64,000 nucleotides of DNA from a virus, in the IMG/VR virus record IMGVR_UViG_3300000117_000009, positions 43,301 to 107,300 of that record; one strand, written 5' to 3'. The translations under genes were made by a program, and so were the position numbers. The notes beneath the pieces are model-generated. The model was given only the letters and a program-made list of their open reading frames with translations, was not told the origin of the DNA and searched no databases. Below, one piece after another: positions 1 through 10,300 of the stretch. How positions within the stretch are numbered: the stretch's first letter is position 1; every line of letters begins with the position of its first letter.

Positions 1-1028
1 ATGGCATAAACTATACAAATGATATTAATACTATTTGTTCAAGCAACTATTTAAATCAATGCGGTTTGGAACTTGATTCCCCGGAGCCTAGCTTTTCTTG
101 TGAAGACTTAGGACTCGAATGCAATGCAGAAAATCAGTGCAAGAGGAAATTTAAAATTACATCTACCTACGATCCAGGCAGAGGCCACGTTTCAAAAGAA
201 AACTTTGTCGAAGTAAACGAGGAAGTTCATGACATACAACTTGTTGATACTGCTGTTATACTTCTGCTTGACTTTAGTGGTTCTATGCAAGGTAATAGAA
301 TAAATCAATTAAAAACAACTGTAAGACAATTTGTAAATGCTGATTATAATCTAAGCTATTCTGTCATTCTTTACAATGATAGTGTAATAACAGAGACATC
401 TATCGATAAAGGTCCGCAACATAAACAAAACGTTTTGTCTATTTTAAACACTCATAATGCAGGAGGAGGAACTAACTTTCTTTCTCCTCTGAGAAGTTCG
501 CTCTCTAAGATTACGAGTTCTGACTATGAATCTTATTATATTGTTTTAATTAGCGATGGCTCGCCGAATGAAGGCATTGAACCTTCGAGAAACTTTGTTG
601 AAAATAATATATTTAACATTAATCCAAACAACTGCAGACAAACAACTAGCCAGAATCCTTGTATAACGACTTATACATTAGGAGTAGATAATGCAAACGT
701 AGCAGCTTTGCAAAGTGTTAGTGGTAACGTATTAAATCAAAACTCTATTGATTACAACTATATTGTTAATACACAACAAGTTAATGGTGCATTTAATGCA
801 ATAATTGAAGAGATAATGTGCAAGATTGGTCCAGTTTTAGCAGAATATCCGGCAAACATATTTAATGGTTTAGACCTCCTTGAGGAAAACGTTGATTACA
901 CTTACAATGATGAAGAAAAAATATTTAAGTTCTACGATGCTGCACCTTTATATGCTTGCACTGAAATGTTAAATAGTAATGCACAAATTACTTTACGTTG
1001 GGGAAAGACTAAAATAAATGTCCAGTAA
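1..1028 (+). CDS. VWA-domain protein, 5' end outside window
   Basis: The reading frame (codons from base 3) is open back to the window edge, so the gene starts upstream; the TTG at 66 is only an internal candidate. The start of the visible part is Cys-rich. A von Willebrand factor A domain follows with a complete MIDAS: DFSGS near base 270, the Thr in GGGTN, and the Asp in SDGSPNEG. VWA domains bind ligands through a metal ion, and Cys-rich forms are usually exported or surface-exposed. The last ~80 residues are not recognised. It overlaps the next small gene by 11 bases. The VWA fold is confident; role and location are inferred. Confidence 0.75.
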   Translation, partial: GINYTNDINTICSSNYLNQCGLELDSPEPSFSCEDLGLECNAENQCKRKFKITSTYDPGRGHVSKENFVEVNEEVHDIQLVDTAVILLLDFSGSMQGNRINQLKTTVRQFVNADYNLSYSVILYNDSVITETSIDKGPQHKQNVLSILNTHNAGGGTNFLSPLRSSLSKITSSDYESYYIVLISDGSPNEGIEPSRNFVENNIFNINPNNCRQTTSQNPCITTYTLGVDNANVAALQSVSGNVLNQNSIDYNYIVNTQQVNGAFNAIIEEIMCKIGPVLAEYPANIFNGLDLLEENVDYTYNDEEKIFKFYDAAPLYACTEMLNSNAQITLRWGKTKINVQ

Positions 1029-1248
1029 GCATGAAAAAGAAATAAGACTAGTTTCACAGTTAAAAGAAGGTGACATGATTGACATGTTTTATTATGGTAA
1101 AAAAATAAAGAATAACTGCTTAATTGTAGAGATTATTCAAGATCATTATTTTGTAAAAGGTTTAATCGTCTATTTAAACGGCACTTCTAGAGAAACAATA
1201 GATTTAGAAAACAATGAGGGGCTTTGGGTTGAAAAGTCTAAAACTTAG
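1018..1248 (+). CDS. Small hypothetical protein, 76 aa
   Basis: Begins with ATG inside the 3' end of the VWA gene, so the two are translationally coupled. The protein is charged and beta-rich by appearance (KEGDMIDMFYYGKKI, then ENNEGLW near the end), with no motif I recognise. It ends 11 bases before the stop of the convergent minus-strand gene, with no clear terminator hairpin between them. Confidence 0.6.
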   Translation: MSSKHEKEIRLVSQLKEGDMIDMFYYGKKIKNNCLIVEIIQDHYFVKGLIVYLNGTSRETIDLENNEGLWVEKSKT

Positions 1249-1259
1249 TATATTCCATG

Positions 1260-3443
1260 TTACTTTCCTGCGACAACATAATTGTATGCTCTAGATAAAT
1301 TCTTTTTTATTATATCACTCTTTGGGTGATGATTTTCTAAATAAGGCAAGCCGACTTTTATTAAATCAAACTCTTGCTCATCTTGATCTTCATCCCAGTC
1401 TTCCTCGTTCTCGCTATCCCAAGAATCTTCTATTAGATATTGAAAAATATTTACTTCTTTTTCTAATGTAACGCCTAAAACATCAAATATTTCGCGACTA
1501 AAGTTTACATTGTATACTAAACTTTTTATCGCCAATTTTGCGTAAAAACTAGACCGGCTATTATCTTCATAAGAGTTCAGGCCAAAATTAGCTAACTTAA
1601 GAACTGGTTTGATTAGTCGACAAAGCTCAATAAGTTCATCTTTACTAACAGTTCTATTATTAAAAAATTGAATTGATGAAATTATAATATTCTGAATTTC
1701 TTTCTTATCTTTCTGAAGTATGTCTTCATCGCCCAAAGAGCTTTTGATTTTCTCATGCATAATTTCACTAACAGGTGCATATACATTGTTTTTTATTTGT
1801 ATGTTTTCGTAGCCAAACTTATCAATCATTCTGTCACAAATATCTTTATCCAAAAACTTAGAGCCTGCTAGGTATAAGATTGCATTGCTGGTACCTGTCG
1901 AGATTTTTGGAACTTTAGTGTTATCTATAATGTCTAGCATTATTGATTTTGGCAAAGATGAGCTTTTTAAAAAATATGATATATTATTGTCTAAAGCAGA
2001 ATAAGTGTCAGCAAATTTTGATCCTCTCAATATCTCAGGCTTAATATTCTTTTCATAAAAACTTTCTATATATTCTTCACTGACTGTTTTGTTTTTATTA
2101 GATAACAACAAAGAAAAAATGGTACTCGAAAAGAAAGGTTTGTTTTCTAGATTGTTAAAGTTTTTGCATATAAACAAAGCTACATCTTTATTTTTAGTGC
2201 CAACAGCAGTATCTCTTACAAAACGAAGTAATTTATTGTTGTCCTTTATTTGATTTACTATAGACTTAAATGACTTTAGACTTAAGTTTTTAAAATCATA
2301 GCTATATGCTTCACTACCATATTCTGGTTGCCAATTAACTAAATCATTATCTACTAATCCTTTTAGTATTTCGTTAAATTTAGTTTTATGTTTACCTGTT
2401 TTATTCTTAAAGACATTTACGAAAGTCCCAATAGGTTTTATTGTATTACCTGAAAAGTCAAACGATACAGCCTGCTCAGGCTCGTTCCCATGAATAGTTG
2501 ACGTACCCGCGTCAGCAATACCTTGAATACCTACAGCTTTTAACAATATTGAATAATACTGTCCTCTACTTGTTTTATTTATTTCTGCGATAGCAGAAGA
2601 TATATTTCCTGCCGCTTCTTTTAAAATAACAAAAAACGAATATTGTTTGCTAACGTTTTTCGTGTGACGACCAAATCTTTTAAAACTCAATTTCATGTAT
2701 TCATACATTGCATCAGCAATTTCAAACTTATAAATATTAACTAAACTTTGTTTTTCATCAATTTTTTCTTCATCAACTTTACCGACTAAATGACTATATT
2801 TTTTAAAGATTGAGGTGAAATAATAATTGTCATATGAGGCATTGCTTTTAAGACTTTTAATGTCTTTTTCTAAGTCTTTATAGTCTTGCAAAACAGCATC
2901 TTCAGATTCTCTATGCGTAATTAAACCTGTTGAAAGTCGTATGCATTCTGCTATGTCATCAATTACAGCCTGCTTGCTTGTGTATTTGCCTGAAATTAAT
3001 TTTTGTTCTTCATTGTCTTTTGTAACATTGGCTGTTTTTGACTTGTCAATTCTGTATAAATGAAAAAAACTAGCATTAGTTGCAAAACTAGCGCTTGTTG
3101 GTGATCCAGAATTAACAAGATTTTCTAAGTTTGTCTGGTCTAAAGGGTAACCGTATATTCCATGAGGTGTATGGTATTTTACTTTTGGACTTACTTCAAA
3201 CTTTGGTATTTCAATATCACCAAACTTCTCTACGAATCTAATATATGTCGATGAATCTGCCGAAAGTATTAGCTCTTCTAAGACTCCTTCTAACGAAAGA
3301 CTTGTTTTATCTATTGTTTCAATCTTTGTCAATTCTCTTTGCTGATCAGCTGCTGATCCTTTGCGCGAGAGTCTTTCTGGCGAAGACATAATTTCTCTGC
3401 CTAGAGACTCTTTAATGTATTTTTTAAGTAGTCTAATTTTCAT
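1260..3443 (-). CDS. Tagged protein of unknown function, paralogue of 43191-44966
   Basis: 727 residues. The N-terminus MKIRLLKKYIKESLGRE contains I-K-E at residues 10-12 and fits the [L/I]xE leader shared by many proteins here. Two blocks match the 591-aa protein at 43191-44966: an N-terminal block with SPKVxxxTPHGxYxYPL and SFAxNxxxFH, and a central block with STIHGNEPEQAV. The rest is helical and unassigned; the C-terminus has an acidic stretch (ENEEDWDEDQDEQE). The start has AAGG 8-10 bases upstream. Likely a virion-internal protein by analogy with T4 internal proteins. Enzymatic activity is unknown. Confidence 0.7.
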   Translation of the reverse strand: MKIRLLKKYIKESLGREIMSSPERLSRKGSAADQQRELTKIETIDKTSLSLEGVLEELILSADSSTYIRFVEKFGDIEIPKFEVSPKVKYHTPHGIYGYPLDQTNLENLVNSGSPTSASFATNASFFHLYRIDKSKTANVTKDNEEQKLISGKYTSKQAVIDDIAECIRLSTGLITHRESEDAVLQDYKDLEKDIKSLKSNASYDNYYFTSIFKKYSHLVGKVDEEKIDEKQSLVNIYKFEIADAMYEYMKLSFKRFGRHTKNVSKQYSFFVILKEAAGNISSAIAEINKTSRGQYYSILLKAVGIQGIADAGTSTIHGNEPEQAVSFDFSGNTIKPIGTFVNVFKNKTGKHKTKFNEILKGLVDNDLVNWQPEYGSEAYSYDFKNLSLKSFKSIVNQIKDNNKLLRFVRDTAVGTKNKDVALFICKNFNNLENKPFFSSTIFSLLLSNKNKTVSEEYIESFYEKNIKPEILRGSKFADTYSALDNNISYFLKSSSLPKSIMLDIIDNTKVPKISTGTSNAILYLAGSKFLDKDICDRMIDKFGYENIQIKNNVYAPVSEIMHEKIKSSLGDEDILQKDKKEIQNIIISSIQFFNNRTVSKDELIELCRLIKPVLKLANFGLNSYEDNSRSSFYAKLAIKSLVYNVNFSREIFDVLGVTLEKEVNIFQYLIEDSWDSENEEDWDEDQDEQEFDLIKVGLPYLENHHPKSDIIKKNLSRAYNYVVAGK

Positions 3444-3489
3444 TATAAACCTTGTTTGTTTTAATAAATATTTTAATCACATCTAGATT

Positions 3490-6255
3490 TTAAGAAAGCA
3501 TTAAAGAAATGTATTTTTTAATTAGCGATTCATTTGATTCTTGCGGAGATTGAGGGTTTTGTTTTTGTTGAAGTAATTGTCTAGTATCACTAATTAATTT
3601 AAGCATAGATCCTTTACTGAACATTTTTTCTATATAATCTATTACAATTTCAATACCTTCTTCGGGTAAATATAAATTGGCGTCAGGTGCAAGTGTTACT
3701 GCATAATTGACGCTTTGATGTATTCCCTTAACAATTTTAAGAACTTGCATCTGACTCATCCCACTAAAAAACAATGATAGCTGACTAGAATTATTTGCAA
3801 CCTGTTCAAATAATTCGTTGTCACCTTCTGTATAATGTATTCTACCTAGATCTAAACTATTCATGTGAGATTCTGGTATTGTTTTTAGCAGAGCAATAGT
3901 CTCAAGATATTGTTCTACACCTTTCGTAGATCTTAACAAAAGCATTAAAAGATCATTAAAATGTTTTTTGTTGTTTGGCTTAATATCAATATAGCTAAAA
4001 CAAGCTTTACATAAAGAGATGAGAGACTGGAATGGTATCTTTATGTCATAACTAATCCGTCTTAAATACATATGGAGATTGCTAATATCTGGAGGAATAT
4101 CACCTGAAATTATTCCTGAAACCAATGCTTCAGCGTACTCTTTATTTTTTGTATCAATTTTTCTATTGTTTTTTAGTATTAATCGAGTTTCTGCAGGTGT
4201 CTGAGATTGTTTGAGTTCATCAATTAAAGGACTCCAGTTGTTTGCGACTTCAAACCTTTGATTAACAAACTGATGATATTTTTGGTTTGTAATTTGACTT
4301 TTAATGTTTTCATCGTTAATGTTTAATAAATTTTGTTCAACATTCTTTCTAGCTTTTGCGCCTAATCTATCGATGTCTTCAAAAATTATATCAATTATTT
4401 TATTTAAAAGATCAATTCTAACACTACTTATTGTTTGCGGCTGAAATAAGGAAAAAACACCGCGAGACATATTATCAATAGAACCAGCAATTTGTGCTGA
4501 AGAAATCGTATCAAGCTCTTTAAACAGAAACTGCTGAATTTCAGGTAATTCTGTAAAGTATTCTCTTTCCCAAGGAAGCATGCAAATAGTTGTTTTATAG
4601 TCTCTGTTTTTTGTTGGAAAGTAAAAAGAAAGCATTTTTACTAAAACATTGAGTATATCTTGGCCAGTAAGATTATCTAAGCGACTTCGATACCTTGCTA
4701 ATTGAGAAATTTGAGTTAATCCTACATTCATCATTAAGCGGTTATTGTCAAGCCTGTTTAGCTTATCTAGAGACTTTCTAGAAAATAACATATCATTTAC
4801 AGATGAGCTGCCGCTATATTGTATGTTACCAAAAACCAGCATGCCATAACTGACTTTGTCTGCGTTTTCTATGTAAATATCAACAAACTTTTCAAAGTCT
4901 TCTTTTGTTACACTTTGTTTGTTTATTGGAGAAGTTAGTATATCCAAAAATTTTGGAAAATAATAATTGACGTCATTGTCTGCAAAATAGTTTATTTTTT
5001 TGCAAAGTTCTGTTATTAAGTCTAAACATTCTAAGTGAATATTTTCTATATTACTCTTGTCAACCCTTAAAGCAAACATTGGATTGCCAGATGCACCAAC
5101 AGCTTTATTTATTTTGTTTTTTGTATTTGAAAACAAAACGTGGTTGATAAACATATTTTCTATTTGTAAGTTATCATTAACAACTAGATCATAGACCTTC
5201 TGTACAGTTTCGTATGTTAAATCAGCAGAATCAGCAACTTTATTGATTTCATTACACCAATAAAGTGTAGGTAAAAGTCCTTCTACTTTTTGAAGTTGAT
5301 CTTGCTTGAAGTCTTCTTCGTCAACATCGTTTTCTTGTGCAATATCGTTTAATGTTTCAAAGTCTATGTCTAATGCTAACTTTTGGTCTGGAAAAAAGCT
5401 TGCAATATTTGAATGCCATTCTACATCTTTGCCTACGACTCTTCCTAGTTCTACGACTTTTGCTTTTCTCTGCGGATTGTAAACAACACAAACCGGTCCA
5501 TCATGGTCACCTCTAAATATGATACCGTCTATAACAGAAGTTAAATATTTGTGTGTATAATTCCCCATGACATATCTAGTAAAATCAAAAGCAGAACCAG
5601 AAGTTAGTTGTTTATTGCTAGGATCATCGACTAAATAACTAGTCCCAGATATTCGTTGTGTCAATGAAGTGCAATGTTGTTTTAAGTCTTCTTTTGTTTT
5701 TGCAAACAATTCGTCTTTTACAAGAGAAGAAAACTTTTCATCAAACAACTTTTCTATCTGGTCTTCTATTTTCCATTTATCACCGTGAATTTGTTTAGCC
5801 AGATCTTCAAAAAATATAATATAGTTGCTGATGTCAACTTCAAATTTAAAACATATATCCCCATACAAATGAACAATAGAAGGGTTAAAGTCATAACATG
5901 TATATAATCCTGGGCCGTACATATCTCCGTGACCAGGTGTAAACCCAGTTCCCACTGTATATGGGTCTGATAGTAGTTCTGTAATTCCTTGAAGCTCTAT
6001 GTCACTTTTACTTTGCGTGGTTGTACCACTCCTGGCTTTGTCGTAAGTAACTCTATTGATAATGTTTCTAGCACGATCTTTGACTTTTCTTGGTTTACTA
6101 GGCTTAAAGGGCTTTTCTGTATCTTTTACATAAGATGAATAATCTTTAAACTTTTTTGAACCTGTTAAGTGATAAACTGAAAGTTTGTTTCCTTTTAGTT
6201 CTATTCCTTTATTTTCTTTAATGAGAAAATTTTCTTTTAAACTATACTTCGCCAT
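3490..6255 (-). CDS. Large tagged protein with ART-like N-terminal domain
   Basis: A longer frame reaches 6321, but the ATG at 6255 (MAKYSLKENFLIKEN) has AAGG upstream and the leader, so 921 residues is preferred. Residues ~25-290 match the two tandem paralogues at 45475-51071: YHLTG, then GPGLYTCYDFNP, VIDGIIF and GDHDGPVCVVYNP. These resemble the H-Y-x layout of PARP/diphtheria-type ADP-ribosyltransferases (His in the first strand, Tyr in GxGLY). A clear catalytic Glu is not seen. The remaining ~630 residues look like helical repeats. T4 Alt is a packaged, injected ART, which makes that role attractive here, but activity is inferred. Confidence 0.65.
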   Translation of the reverse strand: MAKYSLKENFLIKENKGIELKGNKLSVYHLTGSKKFKDYSSYVKDTEKPFKPSKPRKVKDRARNIINRVTYDKARSGTTTQSKSDIELQGITELLSDPYTVGTGFTPGHGDMYGPGLYTCYDFNPSIVHLYGDICFKFEVDISNYIIFFEDLAKQIHGDKWKIEDQIEKLFDEKFSSLVKDELFAKTKEDLKQHCTSLTQRISGTSYLVDDPSNKQLTSGSAFDFTRYVMGNYTHKYLTSVIDGIIFRGDHDGPVCVVYNPQRKAKVVELGRVVGKDVEWHSNIASFFPDQKLALDIDFETLNDIAQENDVDEEDFKQDQLQKVEGLLPTLYWCNEINKVADSADLTYETVQKVYDLVVNDNLQIENMFINHVLFSNTKNKINKAVGASGNPMFALRVDKSNIENIHLECLDLITELCKKINYFADNDVNYYFPKFLDILTSPINKQSVTKEDFEKFVDIYIENADKVSYGMLVFGNIQYSGSSSVNDMLFSRKSLDKLNRLDNNRLMMNVGLTQISQLARYRSRLDNLTGQDILNVLVKMLSFYFPTKNRDYKTTICMLPWEREYFTELPEIQQFLFKELDTISSAQIAGSIDNMSRGVFSLFQPQTISSVRIDLLNKIIDIIFEDIDRLGAKARKNVEQNLLNINDENIKSQITNQKYHQFVNQRFEVANNWSPLIDELKQSQTPAETRLILKNNRKIDTKNKEYAEALVSGIISGDIPPDISNLHMYLRRISYDIKIPFQSLISLCKACFSYIDIKPNNKKHFNDLLMLLLRSTKGVEQYLETIALLKTIPESHMNSLDLGRIHYTEGDNELFEQVANNSSQLSLFFSGMSQMQVLKIVKGIHQSVNYAVTLAPDANLYLPEEGIEIVIDYIEKMFSKGSMLKLISDTRQLLQQKQNPQSPQESNESLIKKYISLMLS

Positions 6256-6277
6256 TATAAACCTTGTTGTATCTTTT

Positions 6278-6342
6278 ATGTGTAAATATAAATATAATGT
6301 TGATATAATAAATAAAAACAAGAAAGGTATATAATTTGTCTA
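6278..6342 (+). repeat. 65-bp direct repeat, copy 1
   Basis: Matches 7313-7377 with two mismatches at an offset of 1035 bases. It contains a TGTAAA-N17-TATAAT promoter, an AAAGG ribosome-binding site and a TTG start followed by TCT. In this copy the frame closes after twelve codons, so it is an orphan copy of the polymerase leader. Confidence 0.9.
6281..6309 (+). promoter_or_regulatory. Promoter TGTAAA-N17-TATAAT (orphan copy)
   Basis: TGTAAA at 6281-6286 and TATAAT at 6304-6309 with a 17-base spacer, inside the direct repeat. Transcripts from it would run antisense into the 6384-7289 gene. No sizeable reading frame follows. Confidence 0.6.
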
Positions 6343-6383
6343 AATGTCTGATTATTATAAGATCACAGATTTAGAAAAAATAA

Positions 6384-7289
6384 TTACACTATTCCTAATG
6401 TAATTGTTTTATTTTTGCTTAAAATCTTTTTTGTCAAGATATTACAAATATGTTTGTTGATTTGCTTTATTAGTGTTACAAGACTTTCAATATTAATAAA
6501 AGTCTCTTCTTTTAAGTAGTATGGATATTCATCTTTGGTTATAAAGTCTGCTAAATTAAAATTTTGTAAATCAATTTTTAATTTTTCAATATTCTGGTTT
6601 GATTTTTCAATATCGAAGACCTTGGTTTTTTCATCAAACTCTATAATAAAAAGATATAAAAACGCAAAAAGAGAAGGCTCGCTATCTTCAAAATCAAAAT
6701 AGTGTGGGTAATCTTTTGAAGAAAGAGCTTGCATTATAAATTCATGAAATAAATAAATATCGTTTTGTTCAAATTTAGTCTGTATGTTAAATTGTATTTC
6801 TTCTTCTAAATATACATGATATAGGTCGTGTATTGACCATATTGTATTACCAACGTGATCTTTGTTTATTTTTGATGATACATCTCCGAATTCTGGTACA
6901 ATAACAATATCTACTTCTGAAGATAATACAATCTGATTGTATTTTTTACTGTCAATAAGATCTACATCATTTAACGCGTTAGCAACTTTAGCTCTATTTT
7001 CTTTGTTGTTTTGTAAAACTATCTTTAAATTGTTGTTTTTATTTTTGTTTATACTTTTCATTATGTCTTTAAATAACGTGTTTTCTTTGTTACTTTTAGT
7101 TATAACATACGTAATAGGAAAGATAACGGGTCTTCTATCTCTCAGAGAATTAAAATCTACTCTTTTAGATTTGATATGTTTGCTAATTTTTTCACTAGGC
7201 AATCCTCTTTCTAAGATTGCTTTTTTAATAAAGTTTTGTTTCCACTCGATTAATAACTCTTTAAATTCTCTTCTACGCAACTTGCTCAT
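6384..7289 (-). CDS. Tagged hypothetical protein on a 1035-bp insertion
   Basis: ATG at 7289 (MSKLRRREFKELLIEWK) is preferred over the TTG two codons upstream because AAAGGA lies 5-10 bases before it. The leader holds L-I-E at residues 13-15. The 301-aa protein is Lys/Asn-rich; a central NTIWSIHDLYHVYLEEE segment has paired His residues but no signature I can name. The gene lies between two near-identical 65-bp repeats and opposes DNA polymerase III, so it looks like an acquired or moved cargo gene. No homing-endonuclease motif (GIY-YIG, LAGLIDADG, HNH) was seen. Confidence 0.65.
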   Translation of the reverse strand: MSKLRRREFKELLIEWKQNFIKKAILERGLPSEKISKHIKSKRVDFNSLRDRRPVIFPITYVITKSNKENTLFKDIMKSINKNKNNNLKIVLQNNKENRAKVANALNDVDLIDSKKYNQIVLSSEVDIVIVPEFGDVSSKINKDHVGNTIWSIHDLYHVYLEEEIQFNIQTKFEQNDIYLFHEFIMQALSSKDYPHYFDFEDSEPSLFAFLYLFIIEFDEKTKVFDIEKSNQNIEKLKIDLQNFNLADFITKDEYPYYLKEETFINIESLVTLIKQINKHICNILTKKILSKNKTITLGIV

Positions 7290-7312
7290 TTGCAATCCTT
7301 TGTAATATTAAT

Positions 7313-7377
7313 ATGTGTAAATATAAATATAATATTGTTATAATAAATAAAAACAAGAAAGGTATATAATTTGTCTA
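7313..7377 (+). repeat. 65-bp direct repeat, copy 2 (polymerase leader)
   Basis: Second copy of the repeat at 6278-6342. Here the promoter, ribosome-binding site and TTG start are used by the DNA polymerase III gene. Confidence 0.9.
7316..7344 (+). promoter_or_regulatory. Promoter TGTAAA-N17-TATAAT for DNA polymerase III
   Basis: TGTAAA 7316-7321, 17-base spacer, TATAAT 7339-7344. The same arrangement precedes the RadA-like and MoxR genes, so it is probably a sigma-70-type promoter class used by replication and repair genes. Confidence 0.7.
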
Positions 7378-10300
7378 TTGATTTAATAACTCCACCAGAC
7401 AGGTTTGTTTCTCTTCATTCACACTCAACTTTTAGCACTTTTGATGGATTAGGATACCCATCAGATCATATAGACTTTGTTCTTTCTGAATCTCAAGGAA
7501 TGGATGCCTGGGGACTAACAGATCATGGCAATGGTAACGGTCTTGCTCATGCACATTCTCATGCTGTTAAAATGCAAAAGGCAGGCAAAAACTTTCGTCA
7601 AGTTTACGGTGTAGAGTTTTATTTTGTCCCCTCACTAGATCAATGGACTGATGATTATGCTGCACATCGTCAAGCTATTAAAGACGCAAAGACAGCTGCT
7701 GCTGCTGAAAAGAAAGGCAAAGAAAATATTGTCATTGACGCTGATGATGAAAGTGGCGGACTAGTTATAGAGGACGAAGATGAATCTAAAAAAATCGACA
7801 TTCTCAAAGACGAGTGGAAACGCCGATACCACTTAGTCATCACAGCAAGAAACAGAAAAGGCCTTAATAATCTATTTACACTTGTAAAGAAGTCGTATAA
7901 AGACGGATTCTATAGATACCCACGTGTTGACTTTAAAATGATTAAAGAACATGGAGAAGGCCTTCATATATCAACTGCATGTTTAGGCGGCATCTACAGC
8001 AACCGTATTCTTCGCGGTGTTGCACATGACAAATCACGTGACGAAATTCAAAAAGATCTACAAAACCTATCAGACAGATTTACAGACGCTGTTGGTATTG
8101 AAAACTTTAAATTAGAACTACAATTCAATAAGCTTAATAAACAGCATGTTGTTAATGACTACCTCATAGAACATCACAAACTAACTGGCATTCCTCTTAT
8201 TTCAACAGCAGATTCTCACTACCCGAGTAATGATAAGTGGCAAGCGAGAGAGTTGTATAAGAAGCTTGGATGGTTAGGCAAGAAGGATGGCATGACGCTA
8301 CCTGCTTTTGAAGATCTTAAGTGTGAGTTGTATCCTAAGAATGCTCAACAAATGTGGGATGAATTCTTAGAAGGCTATAAAGAACACGACTTCTACAAAG
8401 GGAATGAGCAACTTGTTAAAGAGTCGATAGAAAGAACACACGACATTGTCTGGAATGACTTTGAAGATACTTGGATAGATGTAAGTGCTAAACTCCCAAC
8501 AATATCAATACCTAACAAGACACCTTTCAAACACCTGTCAGATCTAGTTAAGAATGCTTTGGTTAGCGAAGGGTTGCATACTAATAAAGAGTATGTAGAT
8601 AGAGCTAAGTATGAATTGTCTGACATTAAGTATCTTGGGCACGAAGCTTACTTCATTACAATGTATGAGATCTTTAAAAAAGCAGAAACAAAGACATTAT
8701 TTGGGCCTGCGCGCGGGAGTGGCGGAGGCTCGTTAGTTAACTACTTATTAGGCATTACACAGCTTGACCCTATTCCTTATAACTTGCTTTGGAGTAGATT
8801 TTTAGGTAGGCATCGTGTTTCTTGGCCTGATATTGACACAGACGCTGGTGATCGAGATGAACTCATCAATGCAGCAAAGGAATTGTATGGCGATGATGCT
8901 GTTATTCCAGTATCAAACTTTAATACGCTTAAACTTAAATCACTTGTAAAAGACATTGCAAAGTTTTATGATATTCCGTTTGACGAAGTAAACAAAGTAA
9001 CTGGGCCTCTTCAAGATCAAGTTATGCAAAAAGCAATGGACAAGAATCAAGAAAAGTCTGTATTCGTTCTTAAACATGAAGACTGTATGAAATACTCACC
9101 AGAGTATAATGAATTTATGACAGAATATCCTGAGGTCGCTGAACATGTTGAGACTTTGTTTATGCAGAATAGAGCTATCGGTAGACACGCAGGCGGTGTA
9201 ATAATAGCTGATGCTGATTCTCTTGCAGAGTCAATGCCAATTGTTGGTGTTCGTGGAGAACTACAAACTCCCTGGACAGAAGGCATGAACTTTAGAAATC
9301 TTGAAGATAATGGTTTTCTTAAGTTTGATTTCTTAGGCTTAACATTGCTTAAAGACGTAGAAAACTGCATCTATAGGATTCTCAAAAAGCAAGGAAATAA
9401 TAATCCTACATTCACAGATGCAAGAGCATTCTTTGATAAACATTTAAACTGTAGGTTTGTTAAACAAAATGATCCTAAAGTTTGGGAACATGTATACAAA
9501 GACGGAAAGTTTTGTGGAATATTTCAATTTACAGCGCCTGGTGCTAGAAACTTTGCAAAGGAAGCAGAACCTGATTCTATTGAAGAACTAGCAGCTTTAA
9601 CAGCTATATACAGACCCGGTCCACTTAAAGCAAATGTGCATAAGAAGTATGTTAAAGCAAAAAGAAACGCTTCAGAAATTAAGTATGATCACCCTATTAT
9701 TGAAAAGATATTAGGGCCTACGTTTAACTACGTAGTTTTTCAAGAGCAGTTTATGCTACTAGCACAGGAGCTAAGTGGATTTGACCCAGGCGAAGCTGAT
9801 AAGCTTAGAAAAACTCTGGTTAAGAAGTCACTAGATACACTTCATTCTAAAGGTTCAGAAAAAGCAATTGCTAGAGAAAAGTTTATCAAGGGTGCTAAAG
9901 AATTAAACGATGTTCCGGAGTCAGTATCATCTAAGTTATGGGAAGACATAGAAAATTTTGCTGTTTACGGCTTTAACAAGTCTCACGCAGTTGCATATGC
10001 TATTGGTTCATATTACGCAGCTTGGTTGCATACGCATCACGAGACTGAGTGGCTGGCTGCAATATTACAGTCTGAAAATGGTAATCCTAAAGGCATGTCA
10101 AAAGCCATTTCAGAGATTAAGTCGTTTGGGTATGAGATTGCTGCAATAGATATAAATCACTCTGAAGCAGAATGGGAATATTCTGAAGTGTTGAAAGCTT
10201 TTGTTCCGCCACTAACATCGCTCAAAGGAGTAGGAGATAAAGCTGTTGAAGAAGTATTTGCGAATAGACCATACAAAAATTTAAATACTCTATTTTATGA

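Noticed and set aside
6384-7289. Homing endonuclease as cause of the insertion
   Set aside because: No GIY-YIG, LAGLIDADG, HNH or VSR motif was found in the 301-aa protein.
6937-7305. Hydrophobic 122-codon plus-strand frame
   Set aside because: It lies antisense to the tagged 6384-7289 gene, lacks a good ribosome-binding site, and its Leu/Phe-rich composition is what an antisense of Lys/Asn-rich coding gives.
9047-9370. Minus-strand frame within DNA polymerase III
   Set aside because: Antisense to conserved DnaE motifs, with no start signal.
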